From contig CM030368.1 of the NCBI GenBank assembly GCA_017893485.1, forward strand, positions 171,867,004-171,931,003: DNA of 64,000 nucleotides, read 5' to 3'. The notes under the pieces were generated by a model. It did not search any database. It was not told the DNA's origin and saw only the letters and a list, made by a program, of their open reading frames with translations. The position numbers and the translations under genes are program-made. Below, piece by piece: positions 1-11,496 of this stretch (its first letter is position 1; each line of letters starts with the position of its first letter). Source of the DNA: Hemerocallis citrina (lineage: Eukaryota; Streptophyta; Magnoliopsida; Asparagales; Asphodelaceae).

Positions 1-1087
1 AAACTTAACATGTGAACTTATGAATTGAAATTGAAAATTAGAGTGTAGTCAAAACTCACACCGGCAAGTGAAAAATGATGATTTATGATTTTTGACATTG
101 AAAAGACCAAGTTTGGGTCATTGTGAAATGAAAGAAATAAGACCAGTAGTAGTGAGAGGGCTAACTCTAGAGCTTTGATTTTGGTCATGGTTTCATTAGA
201 ATTAAGGATTAGTTATATAGTGAAGATGTGATGAAAGTAAGAGAAAAACATTGACTATGAGGGCCATTGGATTAGCGGCGAGAGTGTATCCCAGGATGTC
301 CCATGATGAGTCATGATAGGGCATGGATACTGCTCCAGAGTACCGTCCCGGTGGCAACGCTCGTGGGGTGTTTGAAGACTGCGGGTGGTGTCATGTCTAT
401 GGTAGGAGCTGAATTACCACAGGATACCTGCATGATGAGTCATGTGTCAATGCGTTGGGATTCCCTCCAGGGCGCCTAGACATGAGTTCGTATGTCAGAA
501 AACATCTAGGATACTTACCGTAGTTACAGTAGTAGCTTAAATCATGACGAGGGATTGAACCCTACAAAGATGAAGAACGATTAAGGGCTTGTCCTCGGAC
601 CTATGTAGTATGGGATGCAAAGAATCCAAACAAGTGTGCATTAGTGTCATATAATAAAGATAATTGCATTAAGGACTAAGTGCACAATCACAACACGACA
701 TCATTAGGGTATTCCCTTTGGTTTGATATGTGACAAGTTTGTGTTTGTTAAATATGGAAAATTAGTTATACTATTTCCGGCATAGAGAGGTTGGCCGTGT
801 ATAATGTTCGTCGGTTGAACAAACTGACGTACCCACAGTTTTGTATGTAGGATAAATGACATGGTAAAGATTAAAGAGGAACAGATGCTTAAAGATTATT
901 CAATGTTGTTGTACTTTATTTAAATGTTGTAAATTTACTTCCACTGTGCAATGTAAAGTGTAAAGTTTTATGTAAACTCTGATGTAAAGTGAAAAGCTCA
1001 AATTTCCTTGTAAAATTGTACTAAATGAAGTGGAAAGATCCTGTAGAACTCTCAAATTCAGTTGTATTTGGGGTTCGGGGCGTTACA
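1..1087 (+). mobile_element. 3' end of a family-H LTR, cut by the window edge
   Basis: This stretch matches 62041-63146 closely by eye, including the block around 290-540 against 62350-62610. It ends in GGGGCGTTACA, an LTR-type CA end. No primer-binding site follows, so it is a 3' LTR or a solo LTR rather than a 5' LTR. The next bases belong to a Tat tandem array. Its left part and its TSD partner (expected ACTAG) lie outside the window. Confidence 0.8.
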
Positions 1088-2982
1088 ACTAGAGCAGCCA
1101 TTTAGTTTTACTTTTTAGTAAACACCGCTTTCACTATCGGTCACTGCATGTAATAATGGTCAGTCACTAGAGCAGCTGCTTAGTTTTATTTTCCAATAAA
1201 ATGTAGTATGAATTTTTGCAAAATTCTTGTAAAAATCAATGGATGCATACAATGAGTTGAATGCCAAACGTATACACAAAATAAAACCAAAAACTCATTA
1301 GAAGCTCCTTATAAGACAGGTTCGGAGTCCATACCCATGGCTCGACATTACTCTAGAAATTTGCAATAAAGCAAGTTCAGAGGTCGCTTCGCCATTCGAT
1401 CTGCTCCTACAATCCGTTAGCGCCTCGATGACAGGTTCAGAGTCCATACCCATGGCTCGATGTTACTTTAGCAACTTGCCACAAAGCAAGTCCGGAGTTC
1501 AACTCACCATTCGATCTGCTTATGCAACTTGTTAATACTTAAACTAACAAGTTTGGAATCCATACCCATGGCTCGGAGTTACTTTATCAACCTGCAATCA
1601 AAACGTTCAGAGTTCAACTCGCCATTCGACCTGTTCCTGAAACTAGTTAAAATTTCTTAAAGACAAATTAGAGGTCAAAAATCGTGGATTGCAGTTGCTC
1701 TAGTAAAACTTGCAAAACAACGCTTAGAGTTCAACTCACCGCTCGATGTGACTCTCTAAATTTGTTGGAGGACCCATACAGCAAGTTTTGAAAACAACTC
1801 TCCTTCAGAGTTGCTCCTACAACTAGCTGAGTACAAGAAGAATAAGTTCTAAACACCGTCAAACATTGCACACATTGCCAACAGTTCGTTAGCTATACAC
1901 AACAGATAGGTGGCACCGAAGAGATTTCATCCAAAACCACAGAACTGTCACAAACTCATACGTTTAGATCCAATACCACCACAAATATTTACAAATACAA
2001 AACGGCAAGTCCAGAGCCCAACTCTCCCCAAGAGCAGCTCATACGACTAGCCAACCCCCAAGCTGACGAATCACAGGACAAGACACTAGCATGAAGAAGA
2101 CTTCTTATTTCACAAAGCACAAGTCTCGTCACAACTGCAGAATTACAATGAGTCTACATTTCATGTATAAGAATCGCTACAAAAGTCTTACAAACACGGT
2201 ACAACGAACTTTCCTGCAAGTCATCCTTCTAGCTACGCAACAGAGAGAAGCTCTGCCTAAGAGAAGTAAAGCTCTTCACAGGCCTCCCACCAGTTAACAG
2301 CTTTCTAGGGTCGCCTCAACTATTGAGAATAAAATTGAAGACAAGTCTCTCTTAGGTGGGCAAGCTCCAGGTTTATTCCGTCCAACTTCACCTGATTAAG
2401 CTCCAACTCCGTCAAACGCCGCGTATCGCGAAGAAGAGCAAGCTCAATGTCCTGAGGACCGCATTCAATATACACAACTACTTGTCAGCAAAGAGAAGAA
2501 CGAAATCACCTCAATATTGATCAAACACAAGTGACTTTGCTTCAGTATTAAGAAGATTCAGAATACCCATAAATCATTCGCTCCAGAAAATGAGTTCGTC
2601 GCTCCGCATGCCATTTGAATTCCTTCAGTCAATAACTCGTTGGCTCCAAACAACAAGTTCAATACCCTGTTCTTCCCTCAGGCTTTGCCAATAACTCATT
2701 GACTCCAAACAACGAGCTTAACACTCTGCTCACCGCATGAGCTCAATCAATAACTCGTTGAATCCAAACAACGAGTTCAACACTTTGCTCACTACGCGAG
2801 CTCTGTCAACCGCTCATTAACTCCGAACAATGAGTTCAATGCACCACTCACCGTACAAGTTTCGTCAACAACTCATTTTCTCCAAATAGAGAGTTCATTG
2901 CTTCGCTCACCGTGTAAGCTCTGTCAACAACCCTTTGACTCCAAACAACAAGTTTAACATCCTGTTCTTCGCTCAGGCTCCG
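1088..2982 (+). repeat. Tat-e 3' UTR tandem arrays, left part
   Basis: From about 1300 to 1640 a unit of about 116 bp recurs, marked by CCATACCCATGGCTCG near 1328, 1443 and 1559. The middle part (1640-2560) is diverged. From about 2620 a unit of about 60 bp recurs, with cores such as AACTCGTTG, ACTCCAAA, CAACGAGTT. The same 60-bp unit resumes at 17101 after the inserted LTR A1, so the two halves were once continuous. Tandem arrays between pol and the 3' LTR are known for Tat-lineage elements. The short ORFs here have no coding character. Confidence 0.8.
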
Positions 2983-3934
2983 TGTAACTCCCTGTTCATT
3001 TGTATGTATTTCGTTATGTGAATTTTGTATTTCAATTATCAAATTTCTTTTTTTTCTTATCTTTAGACTCTTTATCGGAAATTATTTCATTCTTATTAGA
3101 ATTCAAACATTTTTCCAATCCATAATTTTTTGTGAATTTTTCTATTTTAGTTTAATTTAAACTCTAAACCTGGTTAACCATAATCTTAATATCCCTAACC
3201 CTATTCGCTACTCCGAACCCCGTCTCAGCCAACTCCCAACCTCTTTTACAGCCTTTATCAACTCTCCCAACTCCTTTTACGGTGTTAATAACCTCTCATA
3301 TACTTCTACTCTATCCATATATATATTTTGTATCCCCTACTTCTTCTATTTTCTTCATTCTCGTCAACTCTCCTACACCTTATTGCAACCACCCTATAAT
3401 ATAAGCACACACACAAGAAGAACCTACCATATATATAAATCTGTATACATCCATCTGCCTAATCGCTACCTATATATAAATATATATTTAGATATATGAC
3501 TTTATATACACACATGCATGCAAACACTCCTATATCTATAAATACCCATGCACACATTCACAATTCATTCACAGCCAACTCATATTTCATCCCTCAAATC
3601 CGTGCTTCTCTTATTCTTCTTCTTCTTCTTCATCTTCTTCCACTTCACTGCCTACCCCCCGACCTCCCCTTACCACACCCGCACCAACGCCATCTCTCGA
3701 CGTCACCTCGCCAGTGCCTTTGTTGTCAACCTATGGTCTTTTTCTACTTCTTCAACCCAACTCTGAACTCCAAGCTTCATATCCTTCACCTTATTCCTAC
3801 ACCCAACACCTTAACTTCACCCCAAGCTCAACTCCATTTCTGCACTCCTCTTGCTGTCGTTATTCACCAAAGGTGGCGTCTCACTCACAGTTGCTGTTGT
3901 TGCTGCCGATGTCACCATTGTATTGTTGTACGTA

Positions 3935-6900
3935 TATCACGCCCTGCTTCCCAAAATACAGGAATACGAGCACGTAACGAAGGCCCAACGAATGACTTGC
4001 ATCATTTATAAGCTGTAATATTTGACTCAACAATATGCAAAATGAATTCAACCACGCATGTTAAAATGAAATCACATAACATAGATACTACATAAAATGT
4101 CTCAACAATAACCAACAACTCGAAAGAAACAAACTTCGGGTCAACAAAGCCCAAAATACAAAATATGATAATAACAATAATACTGGAATTCAAATGACAA
4201 GGATAAGACAATTATTATGGCCAACAATTCCGCTCCAATCCCTAGAAGGTCTGCCCACCAAGTCCTTCGGGTAATTCTTTATGTGTACCTGCGAGCTCAT
4301 AGTCTAGAGTGGGGGAAATGTTCATTAGAGCAAGTCATGGACATCAATTAGTACAAGCAAGGAATAATAAATAAGACATGTAAATACTAATGAATGAGGA
4401 ACAAGTACTATACCAAGTGACAATGAAATTATCGATAATGAGGCCAGGTCTATAGTCAACAATTTAACGAGTAACAATACAATAAAACAAGATTTTAAGT
4501 CGGTAACAATAATCAAGATCAATGCAGTGTCAATCCTAGGTCTATCATATTTTATTATCTTATCTAATGCACGTAGTAATGTGTTCCATACCACAGATTC
4601 GGTGCATACAAGCAGTGAACATTTAAACTATAGTGGTGAACTCTACAGATCATGTACTCGGCACGATAATAATAATAAGAATCCACAATCCATGATCCAT
4701 AACAAGCCTTTATCCACAAGATAACAAGATACCAAGATAACAAGATAGGAAAACATGGGCCCCTCATCCGAGTACAGTCACTGATTATTCACTACTAAGT
4801 CGACCCTTATACCCCGACTTATTATTAATTTATTTAACATGAAACATGAATGCACAATCATGGAATAGTGTCAAGAACGATATGAAAGTTGTATCAAGGA
4901 TTGTACAATGGATGATATGTAATGCAATGCAAGGTTTAAACAATTTACAATCAACATGAGGAATGTAATTTCTGGACAGCAAGACGTTGCAGTACAAAAG
5001 TCGACTTTCCCGCTGTTACGGGGAAGCAAAACAAATTCCATCAGAGGTTCCAGAACTAGACTCTCTTCCGGTTCCGACGCATATTCACACGATACATTTC
5101 AACTACAGAAACTGGATCTACCAGCTAGTTCTTTCTGAGTTTGTTGTGCAGGCAACAACTCAGTATCAAGTTATTATATGGATAATTCATCTAAAAAACT
5201 TAACTAAAACTCTTGCAAAAATTATAATTAAGTTCCTAAAACTGTTAATTAGCATTCTTAAATTTATTAGGTCTAATTTCTTAAGTCATCCCACTGTTCC
5301 AGTTAATTTAACATAGCAATGTAATTATAAACGACAAATCTGGAGTTTCGTCAGTACAGTAGTAAAACTTGAATATTTTGTATTCTACAAGTCATATTGA
5401 GAATCCATGAGATGGGATAAATTCCTAATACAGAGGGCTACCACTTATGTTCAAAAAGTTCTAAAATATTCTAACCGCAACTAGGTCAAAAGTTGGGGTC
5501 TTTTACTGGTCTAGTGTTCTAACAGCAGTTTAGGGTCAAGTTATCATATACATGATGGGTATAGAAACCTATCTAAAATTTTCAAAATTTTATTTTAAGA
5601 CTCCCAAACGTGTCTGGTGGCATTCAAGTAAATTTCAAGTTTAAATTTTCTATTAACATGGTGTTTCTATTAGTGAAAAAGTGTTGACGTTCTCATGAAT
5701 AACAATCTGAAATTTAAAACCCAGTGGTACTAAAAATGTGATAAATTATTTTCTACAAATCGGAATCCAGATCCGTCAAATGTTCTAGAAACTAAATGCA
5801 AGGGACTCTTACTTTCATTTACAAGGTTTAATCTAATTCCTACAGTAAATGCGTCAAAATCTCAAAATAACATAGAGCAACTAGCAGGCCCGTAAGTCGA
5901 TTAATCATTAATTAGCGACAACGTTGCACACATGCATATAACTCTATAAAAATAATTAAAAGGGAATTAATCTCAGTCATTGTGGTGAAATTCTACTATT
6001 TAACAAGACATGATAGCATGAATATCACATCTAATCGAAATAAGCATTCAATCATCATTCTTTACATGTATGTTTCTAATCTATGTGTAGTGTATGCATA
6101 TGACGATATGACAAGGCTTGGGTTTGAATCAATGGGATGGCACAAGAAGAGAACTACTACTAGGTTTCTTCGATGAATCCATAGTAGTCTCTTGAAGGGT
6201 ACCAAACAATCAGTATACGATAATCAAGTAGAACTACTTATGGGGATCAACATAATTTCTTGAACAAGAATAAAGAAAACTAGTTCAAGAAGAAACTTAC
6301 CTTTCATGCGACGATTTCGATAATAAGAGAATAACGGGATGAGCGTCCTGACAGTGACACACGGTGGAAACACGTGCAATAACGTAGATGGCAACAGGTG
6401 GCAACGATGACGGCACCACGACATGTGCACATAGTGGCAACGATAGTACGTGCGACTGCGATGTAGTGCAGCAATGGCAAGGGACAGCAGGGGCCTCGGG
6501 GATGCGACGAAGAGAGGGGAATGGGAGCTAATCGGGATGGTGGAAGAGTGCAGGGAGGCAGTTTCGAGGTATTATGGTGGTTTTCGAGCGATGATGTGCA
6601 GCAAGCAGCAAGGTGGCAGGTGGTGCTCGACACTGATGACGATTGTAGGAGGTGGAGACGGGGTGCTAGCAGAGAGGAGGCACTGGCAGGTGTAGTAGAT
6701 GAGCGGGGGGTGATGCGGGGAGCGCCAACGACTTGAGGTCGTGGTGGTCAATGGTGCTGCTCGAGCTCGAGGAAAGGAGGCGAAGGCGCAGTGAGGGGCA
6801 GAGCGGTGGCGTGCAAGAGGTCGAGCAGCGATGGTCGAGGTGGGAAATGGTGCAGGAGGTGGAAGAGCGAAGGGTGGTCGCAGCAATGGGAGCATTGGCA

Positions 6901-8254
6901 ATAAAGAGGAGCTGCGGTAATGGTGCGGCTTGGTGGTTGGGTGAGAGGGAGACAGAGGAAGAGGAGCTCGGTAGGATGGAGGCTGGCTACCTTTGGGTGC
7001 TTTGATCAAGGTCCGAGTCTGAGACTGTGGAAGCGGCGTCGACGAAGGAGGCAGGGAGCGGGAGGAAGAGGGTGAGGAGCGGGATGGAAGAGGATGCAAT
7101 CGGTGATTATGGTGCTGGAAACAAGGCTGAGGGAGGCTGAGGAGGAGTTGGAGATGGTTCGGTGATGGAGGAGGTTGAAGGTGGCAGTCGACGATAGGGC
7201 TCGCGAGGTGGCTAGGACTTGGGTTACGGTGATGGTGGTCGAGCTCGGGGTGAGGGTGGTGGTGGCAGGGGCTTGGAGTTTGGGTTTCTGTGGCGTTCGG
7301 GAGGAGGAAGAAGAAGATGAAGAGAGAGAGAGAGAGAAAATTGGGGGCTGGTAGGTGATTAATTAGTTAGGTTTTAGGAGTGGATTAGAGAGATTAGAGG
7401 GGGTGATTAGTTTAGGGTTAAATTTTTAAGTTTTTTGTGAGTGGGAAAAGAAGAAGAAGAAGAGAGTAAGAATGAGTGTGAGAGAAGAATCAGGAGATAC
7501 GAAGGTAGTTAGCATATATTGGGGATCTAACTTGTGAGGGGGTTTGACTGGGGATCATGGGGAGATAATCTGGCGATTGGCTGTTAGTGGGAATTAGGAA
7601 ATGAGGGTTAGCGAGTTTGGGTTAGGATCCAATAAGAGATGGGTTTGGGTTTGGATCCAGCAGGGAATAGGCTTGGATATTCAAATGAGTAATTAAATGA
7701 GAATGTGCCATTGGGTTTTGGGCTGGCTAAGAAATGAATTATAGGCTTCAGTAAAATAGATAAATATGAATTAGAAAATAAAAATGGGATAAGTTCGTTT
7801 GGATTAATAAATCAAAATAGTAAGAATATATTTGGTTTGGGCTTCATAAATGAAAATAATAAATTCAATGATATTGGTTGGGCTTGACAAATGAAGAATC
7901 AAATGATCAAATCATAGGATGTCTAGGATTGGGTTGTGTACAAACAAATAAAATAATCAATCAAATAATTTTATCGAATTAGTTAGGATTTGGATTCAAA
8001 CAAAATAATCGAATATCGAGAGAATGCAATTGGGTTCAAGAGAACAGGAGAATTTATATACGGGTTTGAGTTTAATCAAATATGAGATGTACAAGAAAAT
8101 AAATTCAAATGAAAGAAAGAATTTACAAGGAAATTGAAATACAAGAATACAAAGCAAGAATGAATAAAATCTGTACAATCGGGAACAAAATAATTTATAG
8201 ACAACAAAATACAATATACATAAGATTTTCGTATAAACGAAAATGGGGGTTACA
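3935..8254 (-). mobile_element. Solo LTR A2 (family A), reverse, inside A1
   Basis: The plus-strand left edge, TATCACGCCCTGCTTCCC, is the family-A 3' end with one change. The right edge, GGGGGTTACA, is the complemented 5' end. The flanks are ACGTA (3930-3934) and ACGTG (8255-8259), a TSD with one mismatch. It carries a GC-rich stretch at about 6420-7330 read from the minus strand. The GT-type splice-donor-like motif AAAG/GTAAGT follows (complement of 6295-6300). The ORFs of 70-175 codons in the GC-rich part are not shared with other copies and are not annotated as genes. Confidence 0.85.
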
Positions 8255-9559
8255 ACGTGCATCTCGCTGCCGTAGCCATTGTCGTGGTGCTGCTTTTCGC
8301 CACATTGTTCTTCCCGTATTCATAATCATCACGTTAAAGGCATGCGTCTCTTGAACTCCATTTGTTGTTTCTGGTTCAAGAAAACATTTATGGAACTCTA
8401 GCAAGTAATTGTTGAATTGATTATCGTATCTCATTGTTCATCGGTAAATCTGATTCATAGTTTTTTTATTCTGCCATGTTACTGATTGCAGTTTAGAACC
8501 GTTAATTTATCGTGTTATCGAATATTCAACTTTGATGTCTCCAAATTTTTTGACCTTAGACTGAGAATTTGACCCCAATATTGAAATTCCAAACTTTATA
8601 CATGAAAATCATAGTGCTCCGAATGTAAAATCCAAAACATCTTACAGTTTTATAATCCGATTTATAGATTGTGAGATATCACGATTTTAGTACTGTCATA
8701 TTGTAATTTTCATAACACCGAAACTTTACACGAACCTGTAAAGAACAGAGAGACTGACCTAGTTCCTTATACTTAATCCAAGAACTTTATACATGATAAT
8801 CATATTCCATCGAGTCTAGAATCCAGAACATCTTACGGTTTCACTGTAGCGCCCCGAATTTCCAATAAATAAAATTAGAAATAAGTGGCACAATATCCAG
8901 AATCAATTTCAATGTAATCATAAACACAGTATCAGATATAGGGAAAATTAAAACTTTTTATTACAACTGTTCTTTCTTACATTTACACAGCTGAAAAATT
9001 TAATACATTTATTACAACATAACCCAACATTTAAAACTTTAATCATCTTAAATTCAAGCTTCCACTCTACTCGAGCAACTCACTTGCTGGGTCCTGCGAA
9101 ATAAAATGAAGAGTAGGCATGTTAGTTGAAGGCAACCGCCGTCAACTATAGCAATAGTGATACTTCTAAATCTCACATACACAAACTTGATGCATATTAA
9201 TAAACAACAACAAATAACCATAATAATAAAGTACAGATTAACAAATGAAGCATATTAATACGGCAGTGTCAAATGAGACGTAAGACAACAATAAATGAAG
9301 CATGAAATATCAAGTGAAACTAAGCTAAGTGTCAAGTGTATGAAAAACAGAAAAACAAGCATGCATAAAATGAGTCAAGGAGACACAAATGCTTATGATG
9401 ATTACTAATGCATACTTGTCAGATTCTATGCATCCCATTGTACATAGGTCCGGTGCAAGCTCGTATTGTTCTCTACTTATTAGGGTTCAGTCCCTCGTTA
9501 TGCAACTAACCTACTACGGTGATTACTTTAAGATTTAGATTATTCTGTGAGTATCTAGT

Positions 9560-9880
9560 GCCACGCCCCGGTAATTCTTGAGAATCAACTTCCCATCGTT
9601 TGTGGTTTTGGGTACACTCCTTCACACCCCGATAATTTTGGAAATTGAAACCCACACCGTCCGCCAAGTGGCACCTCATTACACGAATACCCCATGAGCG
9701 TTTCCCCGATCCCCGATAATTCAAAAGGTACATCCCACACCGTCCGTGTTCACACCCCTATAATTCTTGAGAATCAACTTCCCACCGTCCGTGATTTTGG
9801 GTACACTCCCTCACACCGCGGTAATTCTAGAAATTGAAACCACACCGTCCGTGATCACACCCCGATCATTCTTGGGATTA
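9560..9880. repeat. Short direct repeats inside LTR E
   Basis: A segment with AATTCTTGAGAATCAACTTC and, further on, GGGTACACTCC occurs at about 9570-9660 and again at about 9760-9850, roughly 190 bp apart. A related fragment lies between them. No reading frame is preserved. Confidence 0.6.
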
Positions 9881-10952
9881 TCTTCCATCATCCAATCATA
9901 TGAGGCCCCCTACCCATGTTTGCTCTTATTTCGTCACAACTCCAACTAGTCTCTGTTCTTAGATATAATATTATTAATTAAGTCACAGTCCCCCCTAGAG
10001 TTGGTGTACCCTACTGGACTTAACTCAACTAAATCGACAACAAGGCCTTACTAGCCAAAATTCACAAAAATCCCATTTGCCGGTATGCTAGGGTCTCACC
10101 CAACCTCATGAGTCTCATAACTTAAAATATCATCTCAAACATTCCTTGCTATCACATAAATCCAAAATCACCCAACTCACAACGAGGATTTGCTTCAAAT
10201 CCAATAGTCAAAACCAAGTACCTCCATGTACAAATATATCCACATAATTTGTCGAAAACTGAAACTAACATCAATAAAACTGGGGCTTTATATTTTCAAA
10301 ACTGTAGGGAAATCCGAGACTGTAGGAAAATCCGAGATATGCTACTCTTGAAATTTGAGAATATTTACTTTCTAAAATCCATGAATATCCGAGTTAAATT
10401 ACATTTAAAGTTTGAAATACACACTCTCTAAAAAACAGTGAAATCTGAATCTAATCACCTTTTAAAAAAATTATTGTTTACAGACTCGAAGAAACGAGAA
10501 AAACTTGCAGCAAAACAGAGTGCAAAAGTCCAGACATGAAAGTTGACTGGCAGACACAGTTATGAAAACCGCGGTCGACCGACAACATTCAAAAAACACA
10601 ACCCAAAATCATGGCAGTCGACTGGCAGGCGCAATACCAAATCTGCAGTCGACCTCCAGTAGTGTAACCCCTGTGACTCATTATTGTATTTTTGTTTATT
10701 TTTAATTAAATTCCTGGTTATTTCGTTTTATTTCTGATTGTACCTCTTTTCGTCCCTTTTGATTGTATGTTGTTGTTCTCCTTACGATTCATTTCTGTTC
10801 GATTCAGCCTTTATACTCTCATTTGATTGATCTACAAATTTGTTCTTGTCTTTGTTTATTGCCTACACCTAATTTATGGTCTATTTGTCTCATATTGGAT
10901 TCTTTTCTTCCTATTGGATACTACCCAGTTGACCCAAACCCATATTGACTCT

Positions 10953-10959
10953 ATATAAC
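10953..10959 (+). promoter_or_regulatory. TATA box of LTR A3
   Basis: TATATAA stands about 290 bp into the LTR and roughly 75 bp before the GC-rich leader. This is the expected place for the LTR promoter. Copies A6 and A7 have a TATA-like CCTATAAATGC at the corresponding place on the minus strand. Confidence 0.6.
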
Positions 10960-11490
10960 CCTCCTAATTGTGCCCTAACTCTAATTACCAAACCCTAATA
11001 TTCATCTCCCCTCCCTAGCCGTTGTCTACCCTACCCCGACCTCCTGATCTCTCCCCTTCCTCGCTGTCGTCATCCTATCCCCGACACTGGCAGACCACCC
11101 CCCGCAAACCCCTCTCCTCTTCCCCTCATTCCATTGCACACCCCCCGTGCCGCGCCCTATCCCCGCTTCTGTAGCAGTGCCTTGCTCAGCCCCTCGCCGT
11201 GTCGCCCGTCCTCGTCGCTATCGTCTTCCTCTCCATTGTCGTCTTCTCTTTTGCCGAGGTCGACACCTGAGTGCCGCCACATTGCCGTGTCGCTGCTGTC
11301 GTAGCTGTTCCCTTGTTGCTGTCGATGCTCTCGCTGTTTGCTGTTGTTTCGTGTGTGCGTGTGAGACACGTGCACAACATGTGTTTGTATTTGTGTGGAT
11401 TTTCGCTCCTTGTTCGTGCCGTCGGTGTTGTGTTCTTTGTTTGGGATCCATTCTCGTTATTCTGTTCTTCAATATCGTCGTTGTTTTCAG

Positions 11491-11496
11491 GCAAGT
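11491..11496 (+). promoter_or_regulatory. Conserved splice-donor-like motif of family A (copy in A3)
   Basis: CAG/GCAAGT follows the GC-rich leader. The same position holds GTAAGT in A2 (minus, 6295-6300), GCAAGT in A5 (32640-32645), GCAAGT in A6 (minus, 50771-50776), GCAAGT in A7 (minus, 55060-55065) and a degenerate GCAAGC in A4 (minus, 35549-35554). It is inferred to be a GC-AG or GT-AG intron donor of LTR-driven transcripts. The acceptor is unknown. Confidence 0.4.

Noticed and set aside
1300..2980. Possible CRISPR-like array of regularly spaced repeats
   Set aside because: Units are contiguous and diverged without unique spacers, and the setting is a plant Tat element.
6450..7099. Several 70-175 codon ORFs on both strands
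   Set aside because: They lie in the GC-rich leader of LTR A2, overlap each other on both strands, and are not conserved in other family-A LTRs.
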